Source: Cryomorphaceae bacterium (lineage in GTDB: Bacteria > Bacteroidota > Bacteroidia > Flavobacteriales > Schleiferiaceae). Taken from it: 24,345 nucleotides of DNA. The notes under the pieces were generated by a model. The model searched no databases and was not told the DNA's origin. It saw only the letters and a program-made list of their open reading frames with translations. Each line of letters begins with the position of its first letter. Position 1 is the stretch's first letter. Of the stretch, positions 1-7,541 are shown in pieces. The translations under genes and the position numbers were made by a program. The stretch lies in NCBI GenBank assembly GCA_013911625.1, contig JACESW010000004.1, positions 1 to 24,345 on the forward strand. Reading direction: 5' to 3'.

Positions 1-3000
1 CGGTATACTTGGATTCTAACGTGGTACCAGCAGGTGCACAGCGTCCAGCATTCTTGTTCTACTCAATCTCTGGTTCGTACAACTACATCTATTTAGATAG
101 TGTTGAAGTTGAAGCATTGCCAGCGTGTGTTGCTTACAACTTTGCTGAGAGCAACGTCACTGATTCGTCAGCTGATCTTTCTTGGAGCTTTACAGGTAAC
201 AATTCATTCAACTTAGAGTACGGTCCAACAGGATTCATCCAAGGTACAGGTACCGGTGCTCAAGCAGGTACTACTGTATCTTCAGTTTCTGCGCCTTACT
301 CATTGACTGGTTTGAACCCGAACACTACTTACGATTACTACGTAGAAAATGCGTGTAACCCAGGTACGTGGTACGGTCCATTCACGTTCACAACAGAATG
401 TACTGGTCCATTGGCTGCAGGTACTTACACAGTAGGTGCTACGGGTGACTTCGCAACTCTAGATAGCGTTATGAGCACATTGAATGTGTGTGGTATCGGC
501 GGTGCTGTTACCTTCGAATTCCAAGCAGGTTCATTCATTGCTTCATCTGCCATTGGCGAAATCAACGGTTCTTCGGCAACAAACACAATTACCTTCAAAG
601 GTGGTTCTGCTGCTGATACAATTACCGCTGGTGGTGACGCTGCATTCGTTCTAGAAGGAGCTAAGCACATGGTGTTCGAAGATCTTTACATCTATGCACC
701 AGGTAGCAAAGGTTTCCGTTTGAATGGAACTGAAGATGTTACTATTGATGGTAACACTATTGAAATTGGTGCGACTACTTCTTCATTAGCTAACGGTATC
801 GTTGCTTCTGCAAGTAGCACATCTATTTACTCTACGACTTCTGGTGAGAAAGACTTGACGATCACTGACAACCATGTAGATGGCGGTTACTTCGCGATTC
901 GTCTATACGGTTCTTCGGCTGGTCGTAACGAAAATGTAGATATCTCAGGTAACACTGTAATGAATACTTACTACTACGGTATTTACGTATACTACGGTAC
1001 AGATGTAACCATTTCAGACAACCACTTGAGTGGCTTCGGTTCGAACTTTGCTTACGGTATCTACCCATACCAGGTAGACGGTGCAGTAATTTCATTGAAC
1101 CACGTGAGTGACTGTTACTATGGTGTTTACGCATACTACTTGTCATCTACATCTGCAGCAACGCAGTCTTCTGAAATCTCAAACAACATGTTTGATGCAG
1201 GATACTACGGATTGTCTGTATTGTACGGTGATAGTGTAGGTGTATACCATAACACTGCACGCGGTGGATACGCTGGTGTACGTGATTACTACAACGGTAC
1301 TTCTGTAAACTTCCGCAACAACATCTTCGTGGGTGGTACGTACGCATTGTACAACTACAACACGAACGCGTTCGGTGATTACAACTTGTACCACAGTACA
1401 GGTACTTACTTAGGTTACAGCTACGTGAGTAGCCCTTACACATTGACGTACATTGATTCATTGGGTCAGCTACAAGCTTTAGACTCTACGATGCACATGA
1501 GCTCTGTTGAAGGTGATCCAATCTTCGCAGGTGCTACTGACTTGCACGTATTCGGTCCATTGGCTAACGACGCTGGTGATAACACAGTAGGTATCACAGT
1601 AGATATCGATGGTGATACTCGTCCAATGTCTGGTTCAACTGTAGTTGATATGGGTGCTGATGAGTACGACGTAATCGGTGACGATGCTTCATTGACTATG
1701 TTGGTTAGCCCAACTAGCGGTGTGTGTGGTGACGATAGCCTCATGGTAAGTGTCGAGATCGGTAACTTCGGTCAAAACACATTGACGTCGTTAACAGTTA
1801 GTGCAGACGTACTAGGTCAAACATTATCTGCTACGCCAACAGGTTTGTCTATTCCATTCGGTGGTAAAGACACTATCATGTTAGGATATGTAAGCAACTA
1901 CGTTGGTGGTCCAATGTCAGTTGTAGCTTATACGCAGTTGACTAACGACGGTCGTCCAAACAACGATACATTGAGTACTTCTGTGGATATCGCTGATGCT
2001 CAGCAAGTATCTCCAGTATACCCAGACTTCGTTTGTGCTGGTGACGATGTTGATCTAAGCGTAACTATCCCTACAATGGGTAAAGTAATGTGGGCTTCAG
2101 GTTCTGATACAATCGCTATTGTTGATGCTGATTCTACAATTACTATCCCAGGTTTGACGATGGATACAACAATCACTGTAAGTGCAGTTAACTACACTGA
2201 TAGTGTTGGTCAGAAAACTCCAGGTTCTGGTTACAGCTACACAGGTGCATACGGTTTGAGCTTCACTTCTTCTAGTGCAATGACTCTTGACAGTGTTACA
2301 TTGTTCCCTTCAGGAGCTGGTAACTCAACAATTGTTATTGAAGATGCATCAACAGGTGCACAGCTTTACAGCATCACAGTATCTACGACAGCAACCGGCT
2401 ACAGCCCAGAGCAAGTGTTCTTAGGAGCGTCTCTAGGTACTGGTTCGTACAAAATCTGGTTGAACGGTACGACTACAGGTGGTCTTTATGACAACTTGAG
2501 TGCGACTTACCCATACTATTCAACTGATAGTAACGTAGTTATTACAGGTGATAGAAACGGTGGTAGCTCTTGGTACGAGTACTTCTACGACTGGAAAGTT
2601 ACTATGGGCGGTTGTGATCGTGAAGATTCTACATTCACTGTAGCAATTCACCCAGATCCAGTAGCAATGATTTCTGTAGATACAGCTAACGCAACTATTT
2701 CGGCAACGGATTGGACTGCAAGCTGGAGTACTTCGGGAACTATGGATGCTGATAGCATTTCTGTTGAGTTCTCTAACGGTACTACATCTACTGATACTGC
2801 TGGTACAGTAACCTTCACTGCGAACAACGCTGGTGAAACTGTAACTGTTATCGCTTACGGTCCATGTTCTTCAGATACTGCGACATTCACATTTGATGTG
2901 AACCAGATCAGCGTAGACGAAGACTTCATGAACGGAAGCTTGAGCATCTACCCGAACCCAACACGTGGATTGTTTAACGTTGAGTTTGCCACTGAGCAAT

Positions 3001-3179
3001 CGAAAGACGTTGAAATCTCCATCGTGAACATGGTCGGTCAGGTGATTTCTACAGATGTTGTAGAAGTGAACGGCGTATACAACAACCAGTTCGACCTCAG
3101 TAATGAGTCGGCGGGTGTATACTTCATCACATTTACAACGGATGAAGGAACGCTAACAGAGCGCATTACTGTCGAGTAA
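1..3179 (+). CDS. T9SS-exported beta-helix protein, 3' part (5' end outside window)
   Basis: The frame is open from base 3 at the left edge, so the true start lies upstream; about 1,058 residues are visible. In order (visible residues counted from base 9): a jellyroll-like tail; a fibronectin type III-like domain at about 40-130; a right-handed parallel beta-helix at about 137-555, which opens with a GTYTVG stretch and closes with VDMGADEY, a signature common in Bacteroidota surface proteins; a CARDB/Ig-like domain at about 558-660; further Ig-like sequence; and a type A T9SS sorting domain at about 978-1056 starting LSIYPNPTRG. Expected role: export by the type IX system, cleavage of the C-terminal domain and surface attachment or release, perhaps in adhesion or glycan binding. 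No catalytic motif was recognised. Codons such as GGT, TAC and AAC dominate, which suggests strong expression. The T9SS assignment is secure; the function is open. Confidence 0.93.
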   Translation, partial: VYLDSNVVPAGAQRPAFLFYSISGSYNYIYLDSVEVEALPACVAYNFAESNVTDSSADLSWSFTGNNSFNLEYGPTGFIQGTGTGAQAGTTVSSVSAPYSLTGLNPNTTYDYYVENACNPGTWYGPFTFTTECTGPLAAGTYTVGATGDFATLDSVMSTLNVCGIGGAVTFEFQAGSFIASSAIGEINGSSATNTITFKGGSAADTITAGGDAAFVLEGAKHMVFEDLYIYAPGSKGFRLNGTEDVTIDGNTIEIGATTSSLANGIVASASSTSIYSTTSGEKDLTITDNHVDGGYFAIRLYGSSAGRNENVDISGNTVMNTYYYGIYVYYGTDVTISDNHLSGFGSNFAYGIYPYQVDGAVISLNHVSDCYYGVYAYYLSSTSAATQSSEISNNMFDAGYYGLSVLYGDSVGVYHNTARGGYAGVRDYYNGTSVNFRNNIFVGGTYALYNYNTNAFGDYNLYHSTGTYLGYSYVSSPYTLTYIDSLGQLQALDSTMHMSSVEGDPIFAGATDLHVFGPLANDAGDNTVGITVDIDGDTRPMSGSTVVDMGADEYDVIGDDASLTMLVSPTSGVCGDDSLMVSVEIGNFGQNTLTSLTVSADVLGQTLSATPTGLSIPFGGKDTIMLGYVSNYVGGPMSVVAYTQLTNDGRPNNDTLSTSVDIADAQQVSPVYPDFVCAGDDVDLSVTIPTMGKVMWASGSDTIAIVDADSTITIPGLTMDTTITVSAVNYTDSVGQKTPGSGYSYTGAYGLSFTSSSAMTLDSVTLFPSGAGNSTIVIEDASTGAQLYSITVSTTATGYSPEQVFLGASLGTGSYKIWLNGTTTGGLYDNLSATYPYYSTDSNVVITGDRNGGSSWYEYFYDWKVTMGGCDREDSTFTVAIHPDPVAMISVDTANATISATDWTASWSTSGTMDADSISVEFSNGTTSTDTAGTVTFTANNAGETVTVIAYGPCSSDTATFTFDVNQISVDEDFMNGSLSIYPNPTRGLFNVEFATEQSKDVEISIVNMVGQVISTDVVEVNGVYNNQFDLSNESAGVYFITFTTDEGTLTERITVE

Positions 3180-3202
3180 TCTCGAAAGTTTGATATAATT
3201 TG

Positions 3203-3229
3203 AACCCCGGCCATTGGCCGGGGTTTTTT
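3203..3229 (+). terminator. Rho-independent terminator after the T9SS gene
   Basis: An 8-bp perfect GC stem, CCCCGGCC at 3205-3212 and GGCCGGGG at 3216-3223, has a 3-nt ATT loop, extra A-T pairs outside and six T (3224-3229). It begins about 25 nt after the stop codon. It ends only 4 nt before the ATG of the next gene, so it also sits in that gene's leader. Confidence 0.9.
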
Positions 3230-3233
3230 AATT

Positions 3234-3743
3234 ATGGAATACAGCAAAGGAGATAAAGTACGTTTTAAAGATGCGGCAGGATCTGCAGTAGTCACTAGGG
3301 TAGAAGGTGCCATCGTATATGTGGAGGATTCGTTTGGATTTGAGCATGGTTACGAGGCGCATGAATTGTTGCCGTACCAAACCATGGAAGTAGGTCATAT
3401 TCCGGTAAAAGACGAGAAGCGGCGTATGGTACAGCCTGCTGCTCAACAAGTGGATCGGTTAATTATTGATCTGCACAGTCACGAGTTAATAGAGAGTACA
3501 TCCGGCTGGACGAAGTATGAAATTCTGAACCATCAGTTGGACAAGGCACGTCAAACCGTCAATGAGGCGAAAAGAAGAAAGGTAGCAAAGGTTCTTATCA
3601 TTCACGGTAAGGGCTCGGGTAGACTCAAGGACGAGGTTCACCATATGTTATCTAGAATGGTTGGATTGGATTATTACTTCGCAGATTTTGCAGATGGAGG
3701 ATATGGTGCCACTGAGGTGCAGATTTTAGTTTCCAAGCACTAA
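3234..3743 (+). CDS. Compact Smr-domain protein with N-terminal SH3-like/DUF2027-type region
   Basis: 169 residues. Residues 1-48 look like a small beta-barrel (GDKVRF, then IVYVEDSFGFE), as at the start of DUF2027 proteins of Bacteroidota. Residues 74-169 are an Smr domain (the MutS2 C-terminal type), with the DLH motif at 79-81 (here DLHSHEL rather than DLHG) and the HGKGSGRL loop at 124-131. Smr domains bind or nick nucleic acid; some act as RNA endonucleases in ribosome rescue. The DUF2027-Smr proteins I remember are roughly twice as long, so this one seems to lack the middle domain. The ATG at 3234 lies 4 nt after a terminator T-run, with no room for a promoter between. Domain call is firm; cellular role is inferred. 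Confidence 0.88.
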   Translation: MEYSKGDKVRFKDAAGSAVVTRVEGAIVYVEDSFGFEHGYEAHELLPYQTMEVGHIPVKDEKRRMVQPAAQQVDRLIIDLHSHELIESTSGWTKYEILNHQLDKARQTVNEAKRRKVAKVLIIHGKGSGRLKDEVHHMLSRMVGLDYYFADFADGGYGATEVQILVSKH

Positions 3744-3748
3744 CTTTG
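3741..3748 (+). promoter_or_regulatory. Candidate -7 box for rnpB
   Basis: TAACTTTG is a perfect match to the Bacteroidota -7 consensus TAnnTTTG. It overlaps the stop codon of the Smr gene and ends 22 nt before the first paired base of RNase P RNA. No clear -33 TTG element was found. A second, weaker box (GATCTTTG, 3755-3762) is an alternative. Confidence 0.4.
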
Positions 3749-3770
3749 CGGTCCGATCTTTGAAATTATT

Positions 3771-4140
3771 GGTGAATTGTATTTTCCGTGCCTTATCGCT
3801 TCTATTAGAAGAGGAAAGTCTGGACAGTATAGGATAGCGTGCTTCCTAACGGGAAGGCCTTGCTAGCGCAAGGACAGCTAGTGCAACAGAGAGTAGACCG
3901 CCTTCGGGTAAGGGTGAAAGGGTGGAGTAAGAGCCCACCGCACTTCAGGTGACTGAAGTGGCTTGGTAAACCTCACGCGCTGAAATGTCATGTATATCGT
4001 GTTCCATTGGACTCGGCGATCCGTCGGGAGCTTGCTGCACGAGGGGTAGGCAGATAGATCCTAATCGTGAGATTAGGGCTAGATAAATGATAAGGGCCCG
4101 TAAGGGTACAGAATCCGGCTTACAGCGGAAGGTGTTCACC
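3771..4140 (+). ncRNA. rnpB: RNase P RNA (bacterial class A)
   Basis: The catalytic RNA that trims tRNA 5' leaders, working with RnpA protein. Conserved blocks appear in the right order: GAGGAAAGTC at 3811-3820 (5' strand of P4), AACAGAGAGTAGACCGCC at 3885-3902, GTAAGAGCCCACCGC at 3927-3941, GGTAAACCTCA near 3965, and ACAGAATCCGGCTTA at 4108-4122 (3' strand of P4). P4 pairs with the universal bulged U; compared with the usual GGG/CCC, a G-C pair has become A-U on both strands, which is compensatory. The ends were set from helix P1: GGTGAA (3771-3776) pairs with TTCACC (4135-4140), and TTCCG (3784-3788) with CGGAA (4126-4130). The exact mature ends may differ by a few bases. Confidence 0.95.
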
Positions 4141-4195
4141 AGTAATTTTGAAGATCTTTAAAACAAAGAACCTTTTGGCAAAAAGAAGATTTACA

Positions 4196-4375
4196 ATGAC
4201 CCCTAAATTCTTGCAAGGATACTTGCAAGTGTTTCGCGACAAAGGGTTGAAAGAAGGTATTAAAGCCGTGGGTCTACCTGTAGCAATAGGTATGTTCATG
4301 TTCTTTCTAATCAAGGGTGTGGTGCTCTACATTCTTCTACCGTACTTGATTGCAAAAGGTGTATTCAATGGATAA
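4196..4375 (+). CDS. Small single-pass membrane protein, unrecognised
   Basis: 59 residues from the ATG at 4196; a TTG 48 nt upstream would add 16 residues but lies only 7 nt past the end of RNase P RNA and is less likely. Residues 1-25 are basic and amphipathic (GYLQVFRDKGLKEGIKAVG). Residues 26-55 are strongly hydrophobic (IGMFMFFLIKGVVLYILLPYL) and would form one long membrane helix or a hairpin. There is no signal peptidase site. It lies between rnpB and a membrane glycosyltransferase gene (24-nt gap) and may share its transcript. I recognise no family. The composition and clean ATG favour a real gene over chance. Confidence 0.6.
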   Translation: MTPKFLQGYLQVFRDKGLKEGIKAVGLPVAIGMFMFFLIKGVVLYILLPYLIAKGVFNG

Positions 4376-4399
4376 ACTCCTTTTAGCTACATTGCAGTA

Positions 4400-5800
4400 G
4401 TGAAGGAGATTTTCCAAAATAATCGATTCCGTTTTTTAGCGTTCGTCCTACTTCTAGGAAACGCATTCCTGTTACCTATCACCGCAGACGAGGCGTATTA
4501 TTTCAGTTGGTCTCGAGATCTGTCTTTGGGCTACTACGACCACCCGCCCCTGGTCGCCTGGATGATGAGTGCGGTTTCATCAGAATATTTACGTACGCCA
4601 TTTTTGTTGCTGGTCTTAGCATTTGTTTTTCTTGGCAAGGAACGTTCTATAGGCAAGTTCATCTTTATTCCAGGAGTTCACTTATTCTTAGGAGGCGCAT
4701 TACCAGATACGCTAATGATAATTGCTGGTTTTATGGTGCTGCATTCGTTTAGGAGGTGGGCCAATTCTAGAAATATAGTAAATGCCATAATTTTAGGTGT
4801 GTGCATAGCAGCCTTGGGTTATTCCAAGTTCCATGGAATCTTATTGATCTTCTCACTGGCTGTGGGCTATTGGCACCTTCGAAAAGAATGGACCCTATAC
4901 CTTGCTATCGCTATCGCGTTTATTCTTTTGATGCCATACTTGTGGTGGCAAATGGAAATGGACTGGGTGACCTTCAGGTATCATTTTAGCGGAAGGTTTG
5001 GTTCGTCCAGTTTCTCTTCATTACTTGAGTATCTGGCGTTTGGAGCCCTGCTGTGGTGGCCCTTGATATTGTTCTTTAGACCATTGCCGATTTGGGGTAA
5101 AGCGCTCATAATAAGCGCCATATTACTCTTTGGTTGGGGGGCTTATAACGGCAGTGCCGAGGTACACTGGCTGCTCATTTTTATGTGGATAATTCCAGCC
5201 CTTGAGCTGCCAGATTCGAAGCGTACAAGAAATGTTGCCTATCTAATTACGATACTTCATGCCTTGGTATGGGTTCCTGCAGTTCGAGACCGGTTGTCTT
5301 TGAACGAGCATTTTAGGGACGACGTTCGCGAAATTTACTCGAAGGAAAATGTAGTATTCCTTGATGCCTATCAGGATGCAGCCACCTATGAATTGGCCAC
5401 AGGAAAAGAGAGCTACAGTCTATCACATCCTGGCATTCGAAAGAGCCAATACAACCTTCAACCTTTTCCATACGATGGGGAAGAGGTCGTAGTTTACAAC
5501 AGGATAGGTATGGGCGAGCTATACTTTGAAGGTCCGTTCTACTCTGTGCGAGAGACACTCTACGATCTGTCCGGGCTTCATTATGAATGGAAGGGGTGGT
5601 CGCTCCGCTTTGACGCTTCTGAAATACCGCAGGGATACTATTGGATACTTTACACCTATGTTAATGGAATTGAGCAGCGTAGAGATCGATTGTGCCCCGG
5701 TGATGAAATTCCCAATGTGGCGTTTACGGCGGGCACCGATCAGTTCTTGACGCTTGAAAAGAATTGGCTGCCTTCGGGACTTTGGATTCCATTGCCATAA
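4400..5800 (+). CDS. PMT/ArnT-like membrane glycosyltransferase (GT39/GT83 type)
   Basis: 466 residues, with many hydrophobic segments in the first 300 or so and a soluble C-terminal part. The first loop has Asp30-Glu31 (TADEAYY) followed by LGYYDHPPLVAW at about 43-54. This is the hallmark of PMT_2-type transferases, which move a sugar from a polyprenyl phosphate donor to a lipid or protein on the outer face of the inner membrane; the acidic pair is the expected catalytic/metal site. The substrate is unknown. No ATG exists near the N-terminus: the start is taken as the GTG at 4400, and an in-frame ATT nine bases upstream is the only near alternative before the stop of the preceding gene. It converges on trxB. 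Confidence 0.85.
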   Translation: MKEIFQNNRFRFLAFVLLLGNAFLLPITADEAYYFSWSRDLSLGYYDHPPLVAWMMSAVSSEYLRTPFLLLVLAFVFLGKERSIGKFIFIPGVHLFLGGALPDTLMIIAGFMVLHSFRRWANSRNIVNAIILGVCIAALGYSKFHGILLIFSLAVGYWHLRKEWTLYLAIAIAFILLMPYLWWQMEMDWVTFRYHFSGRFGSSSFSSLLEYLAFGALLWWPLILFFRPLPIWGKALIISAILLFGWGAYNGSAEVHWLLIFMWIIPALELPDSKRTRNVAYLITILHALVWVPAVRDRLSLNEHFRDDVREIYSKENVVFLDAYQDAATYELATGKESYSLSHPGIRKSQYNLQPFPYDGEEVVVYNRIGMGELYFEGPFYSVRETLYDLSGLHYEWKGWSLRFDASEIPQGYYWILYTYVNGIEQRRDRLCPGDEIPNVAFTAGTDQFLTLEKNWLPSGLWIPLP

Positions 5801-5832
5801 AAAAATCCCTTGCAGCTAGGCCACAAGGGATT
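5799..5832 (-). terminator. Rho-independent terminator of trxB
   Basis: A 9-bp perfect stem, AATCCCTTG at 5804-5812 and CAAGGGATT at 5824-5832, has an 11-nt loop. The run of seven A (5799-5805) becomes the T-tract on the minus strand, so it mainly ends trxB transcripts. On the plus strand only GTTCT follows the stem, so termination of the glycosyltransferase message would be weak. Confidence 0.8.
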
Positions 5833-5853
5833 GTTCTAATCGTCAGTTTTAAC

Positions 5854-6795
5854 TTAATGTCCTAATGCTGCTAGATATCTCTCGCTCTCTAGGGCAGCCA
5901 TACAGCCTGTTCCTGCAGCAGTCACTGCTTGACGGTAGATTTTATCCTGAGCATCTCCACTACAGAATACTCCTGGGAAATTAGTAGCTGTTGAATCTGG
6001 CTTGGTGATGATGTAGCCTGTGTCGTCCATATCAATTTGGCCTTTGAAGATGTCTGTATTTGGTTTGTGGCCAATAGCAACGAAGAAACCTGTAGCAGGA
6101 ATCTCTATTTCCTCACCCGTTTGATTGTTCTTTGCCTTTACCGCGGTTAAACCTTTGTCATCGCCTAAAAGGTCAACAGTCTCAGTATTCCAAAGCACTT
6201 CTATATTATCTGTAGCTAGTACTCTGTTTTGCATTGCTTTTGAAGCGCGCATCTGATCACGTCGAACAAGCATAGTAACCTTTGGACAAAGCTTTGCGAG
6301 GTAAGTGGCCTCCTCAGCGGCGGTATCTCCTGCACCTACTACAACAACCTCTTGTCCTTTGTAAAAGAAGCCATCACAAACAGCACAAGCGCTAACGCCA
6401 AAGCCCATGAATTTTTCTTCAGCTGGCAACCCCAGGTATTTCGCAGATGCACCTGTAGAAATAATTACTGTACGTGCTTGAATCTGAGTACTTTCATCAA
6501 TGGTCAATGTGTGGTAACCGCCTTCTTCAGTGTTGAGCTCTGCCTTGGTAACTAGACCAAAGCGTACTTCTGTACCAAAACGCTCCGCTTGATTTTTTAA
6601 ATCTTCCATCATGGCATTGCCATCGACACCTTGAGGATATCCCGGGAAATTGTCTACTTCAGTAGTTGTGGTAAGCTGGCCTCCAGGTTGAAGACCCATA
6701 TACATGAGGGGTTTCAAATCTGCGCGCGCTGCGTATATTGCGGCCGTATAACCCGCCGGACCTGAACCTATAATGATGCAATCGTGTTGTTCCAT
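5854..6795 (-). CDS. trxB: Thioredoxin-disulfide reductase
   Basis: 313 residues, the usual length for the low-molecular-weight bacterial enzyme. It passes electrons from NADPH through FAD and a redox-active disulfide to thioredoxin in the cytoplasm. Visible motifs: FAD-binding GSGPAG at 10-15; PGGQL at about 37-41; the active-site pair CAVC at 137-140; the NADPH-binding GAGDTA at 154-159; and the second FAD motif GVFCSGDAQD at about 275-284. All key residues are present. It stands alone on the minus strand between two plus-strand genes, with its own terminator and a promoter-like box exactly 22 nt upstream of the ATG. Confidence 0.97.
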   Translation of the reverse strand: MEQHDCIIIGSGPAGYTAAIYAARADLKPLMYMGLQPGGQLTTTTEVDNFPGYPQGVDGNAMMEDLKNQAERFGTEVRFGLVTKAELNTEEGGYHTLTIDESTQIQARTVIISTGASAKYLGLPAEEKFMGFGVSACAVCDGFFYKGQEVVVVGAGDTAAEEATYLAKLCPKVTMLVRRDQMRASKAMQNRVLATDNIEVLWNTETVDLLGDDKGLTAVKAKNNQTGEEIEIPATGFFVAIGHKPNTDIFKGQIDMDDTGYIITKPDSTATNFPGVFCSGDAQDKIYRQAVTAAGTGCMAALESERYLAALGH

Positions 6796-6817
6796 AGTAA
6801 CCTTGAATTTGGAAAGT

Positions 6818-6825
6818 CAAATTTA
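6818..6825 (-). promoter_or_regulatory. Candidate -7 box for trxB
   Basis: Read on the minus strand the sequence is TAAATTTG, a perfect match to TAnnTTTG. It lies 22 nt upstream of the trxB ATG, giving a leader of roughly 15-20 nt. A TTG lies 13 nt upstream, closer than expected, so the -33 element is uncertain. Confidence 0.45.
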
Positions 6826-6869
6826 GTTTGAATTGGTCCAAAAATCTATTTCTCAAAGCTATCTCCAAA

Positions 6870-6877
6870 TAGGTTTT
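6870..6877 (+). promoter_or_regulatory. Candidate -7 box for the lipoprotein gene at 6900
   Basis: TAGGTTTT matches TAnnTTTG at all but the last fixed base and lies exactly 22 nt upstream of the ATG at 6900, the same spacing as at trxB, parA and the 37-residue gene. An alternative promoter is TTG (6803-6805), 17 nt, TTAGTTTG (6823-6830), which would give a leader of about 65 nt. Confidence 0.35.
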
Positions 6878-6899
6878 GTTAATGAGTTATAAACCATTT

Positions 6900-7538
6900 A
6901 TGAAAAAATCAATTTGGGTACTTCTAGCCGCCTTTGTTGCTAGTTGTACCCCTACCAAAATTGTCGTTCCCTTGGAAGAAGGACAGGTTCAAGTTGGCGC
7001 CACGCTAGGTCGCCCAAAAATCAATTCAGGAAGTTTACCGCTTTTAGGAATTTATGCGGCAAAAGGTGTGAGCGAGAGTACCACCGCCTATGGCGCGGCA
7101 CAACTAAGTTCAGCACTTTTTGGAGCCATACAACTTGATGGAGGTGTGGTTAAAAGCCTTCGACCTTCTCAGGGCTTTACTCCAGGATTCAGTTACAGCT
7201 ATGGTGGTAATGTTTTTGTCAGTGCCAGAGATTATGCAGTTCGCGTATACCCTGAAGCAGGGGTAAATATGTTTTGGCAGAAGGGTCCTCATATTTTACA
7301 TGTAAGTGCCAACAGTTGGGTAGATCCGACTTGGTTTCTTGCTGAATATGGAAGGGGGCAAATACAGGCACCTTCATTCGGTGCTGGGTACAGACTTCGT
7401 TACAAATGGCTCGAAGTACAAGCAGAATACAAAATTGTTAATCCAACCCGAGAAATTCATGTGCCTCAAGCATATGTTCCGTCAACCTTAGGGCTAGGTG
7501 GTAGAGGATTTTACTGGGGCGCAGCCATAAACTTTTAG
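6900..7538 (+). CDS. Lipoprotein with a beta-strand-rich body, unrecognised
   Basis: 212 residues from the ATG at 6900. The frame is open upstream to 6876, but that start would hide the signal peptide. The lipoprotein signal is MKKSIWVLLAAFVASC, with the lipidated Cys at 16. The body alternates hydrophobic and polar residues in long runs (FTPGFSYSYGGNVFVSA, FGAGYRLRYKWLEVQAEYK) and ends in aromatic-rich strands closing with INF. This looks like an outer-membrane beta-sandwich or small barrel facing the periplasm, but I recognise no family. It is followed after 3 nt by a second lipoprotein gene, so the two almost certainly share a transcript. Confidence 0.75.
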   Translation: MKKSIWVLLAAFVASCTPTKIVVPLEEGQVQVGATLGRPKINSGSLPLLGIYAAKGVSESTTAYGAAQLSSALFGAIQLDGGVVKSLRPSQGFTPGFSYSYGGNVFVSARDYAVRVYPEAGVNMFWQKGPHILHVSANSWVDPTWFLAEYGRGQIQAPSFGAGYRLRYKWLEVQAEYKIVNPTREIHVPQAYVPSTLGLGGRGFYWGAAINF

Positions 7539-7541
7539 AAT

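Noticed and set aside
862..1461. Two minus-strand open frames of 94 and 104 residues opposite the beta-helix region
   Set aside because: Their Ser/Cys/His/Arg-rich sequence is what results from reading the complement of Tyr- and Gly-rich codons; no box or terminator belongs to them, and the plus-strand frame is a clear family match.
3945..4314. Minus-strand open frames of 64 residues across rnpB and the start of the small membrane protein gene
   Set aside because: They lie opposite a highly structured RNA gene and a better-supported plus-strand frame; no family resemblance or signals.
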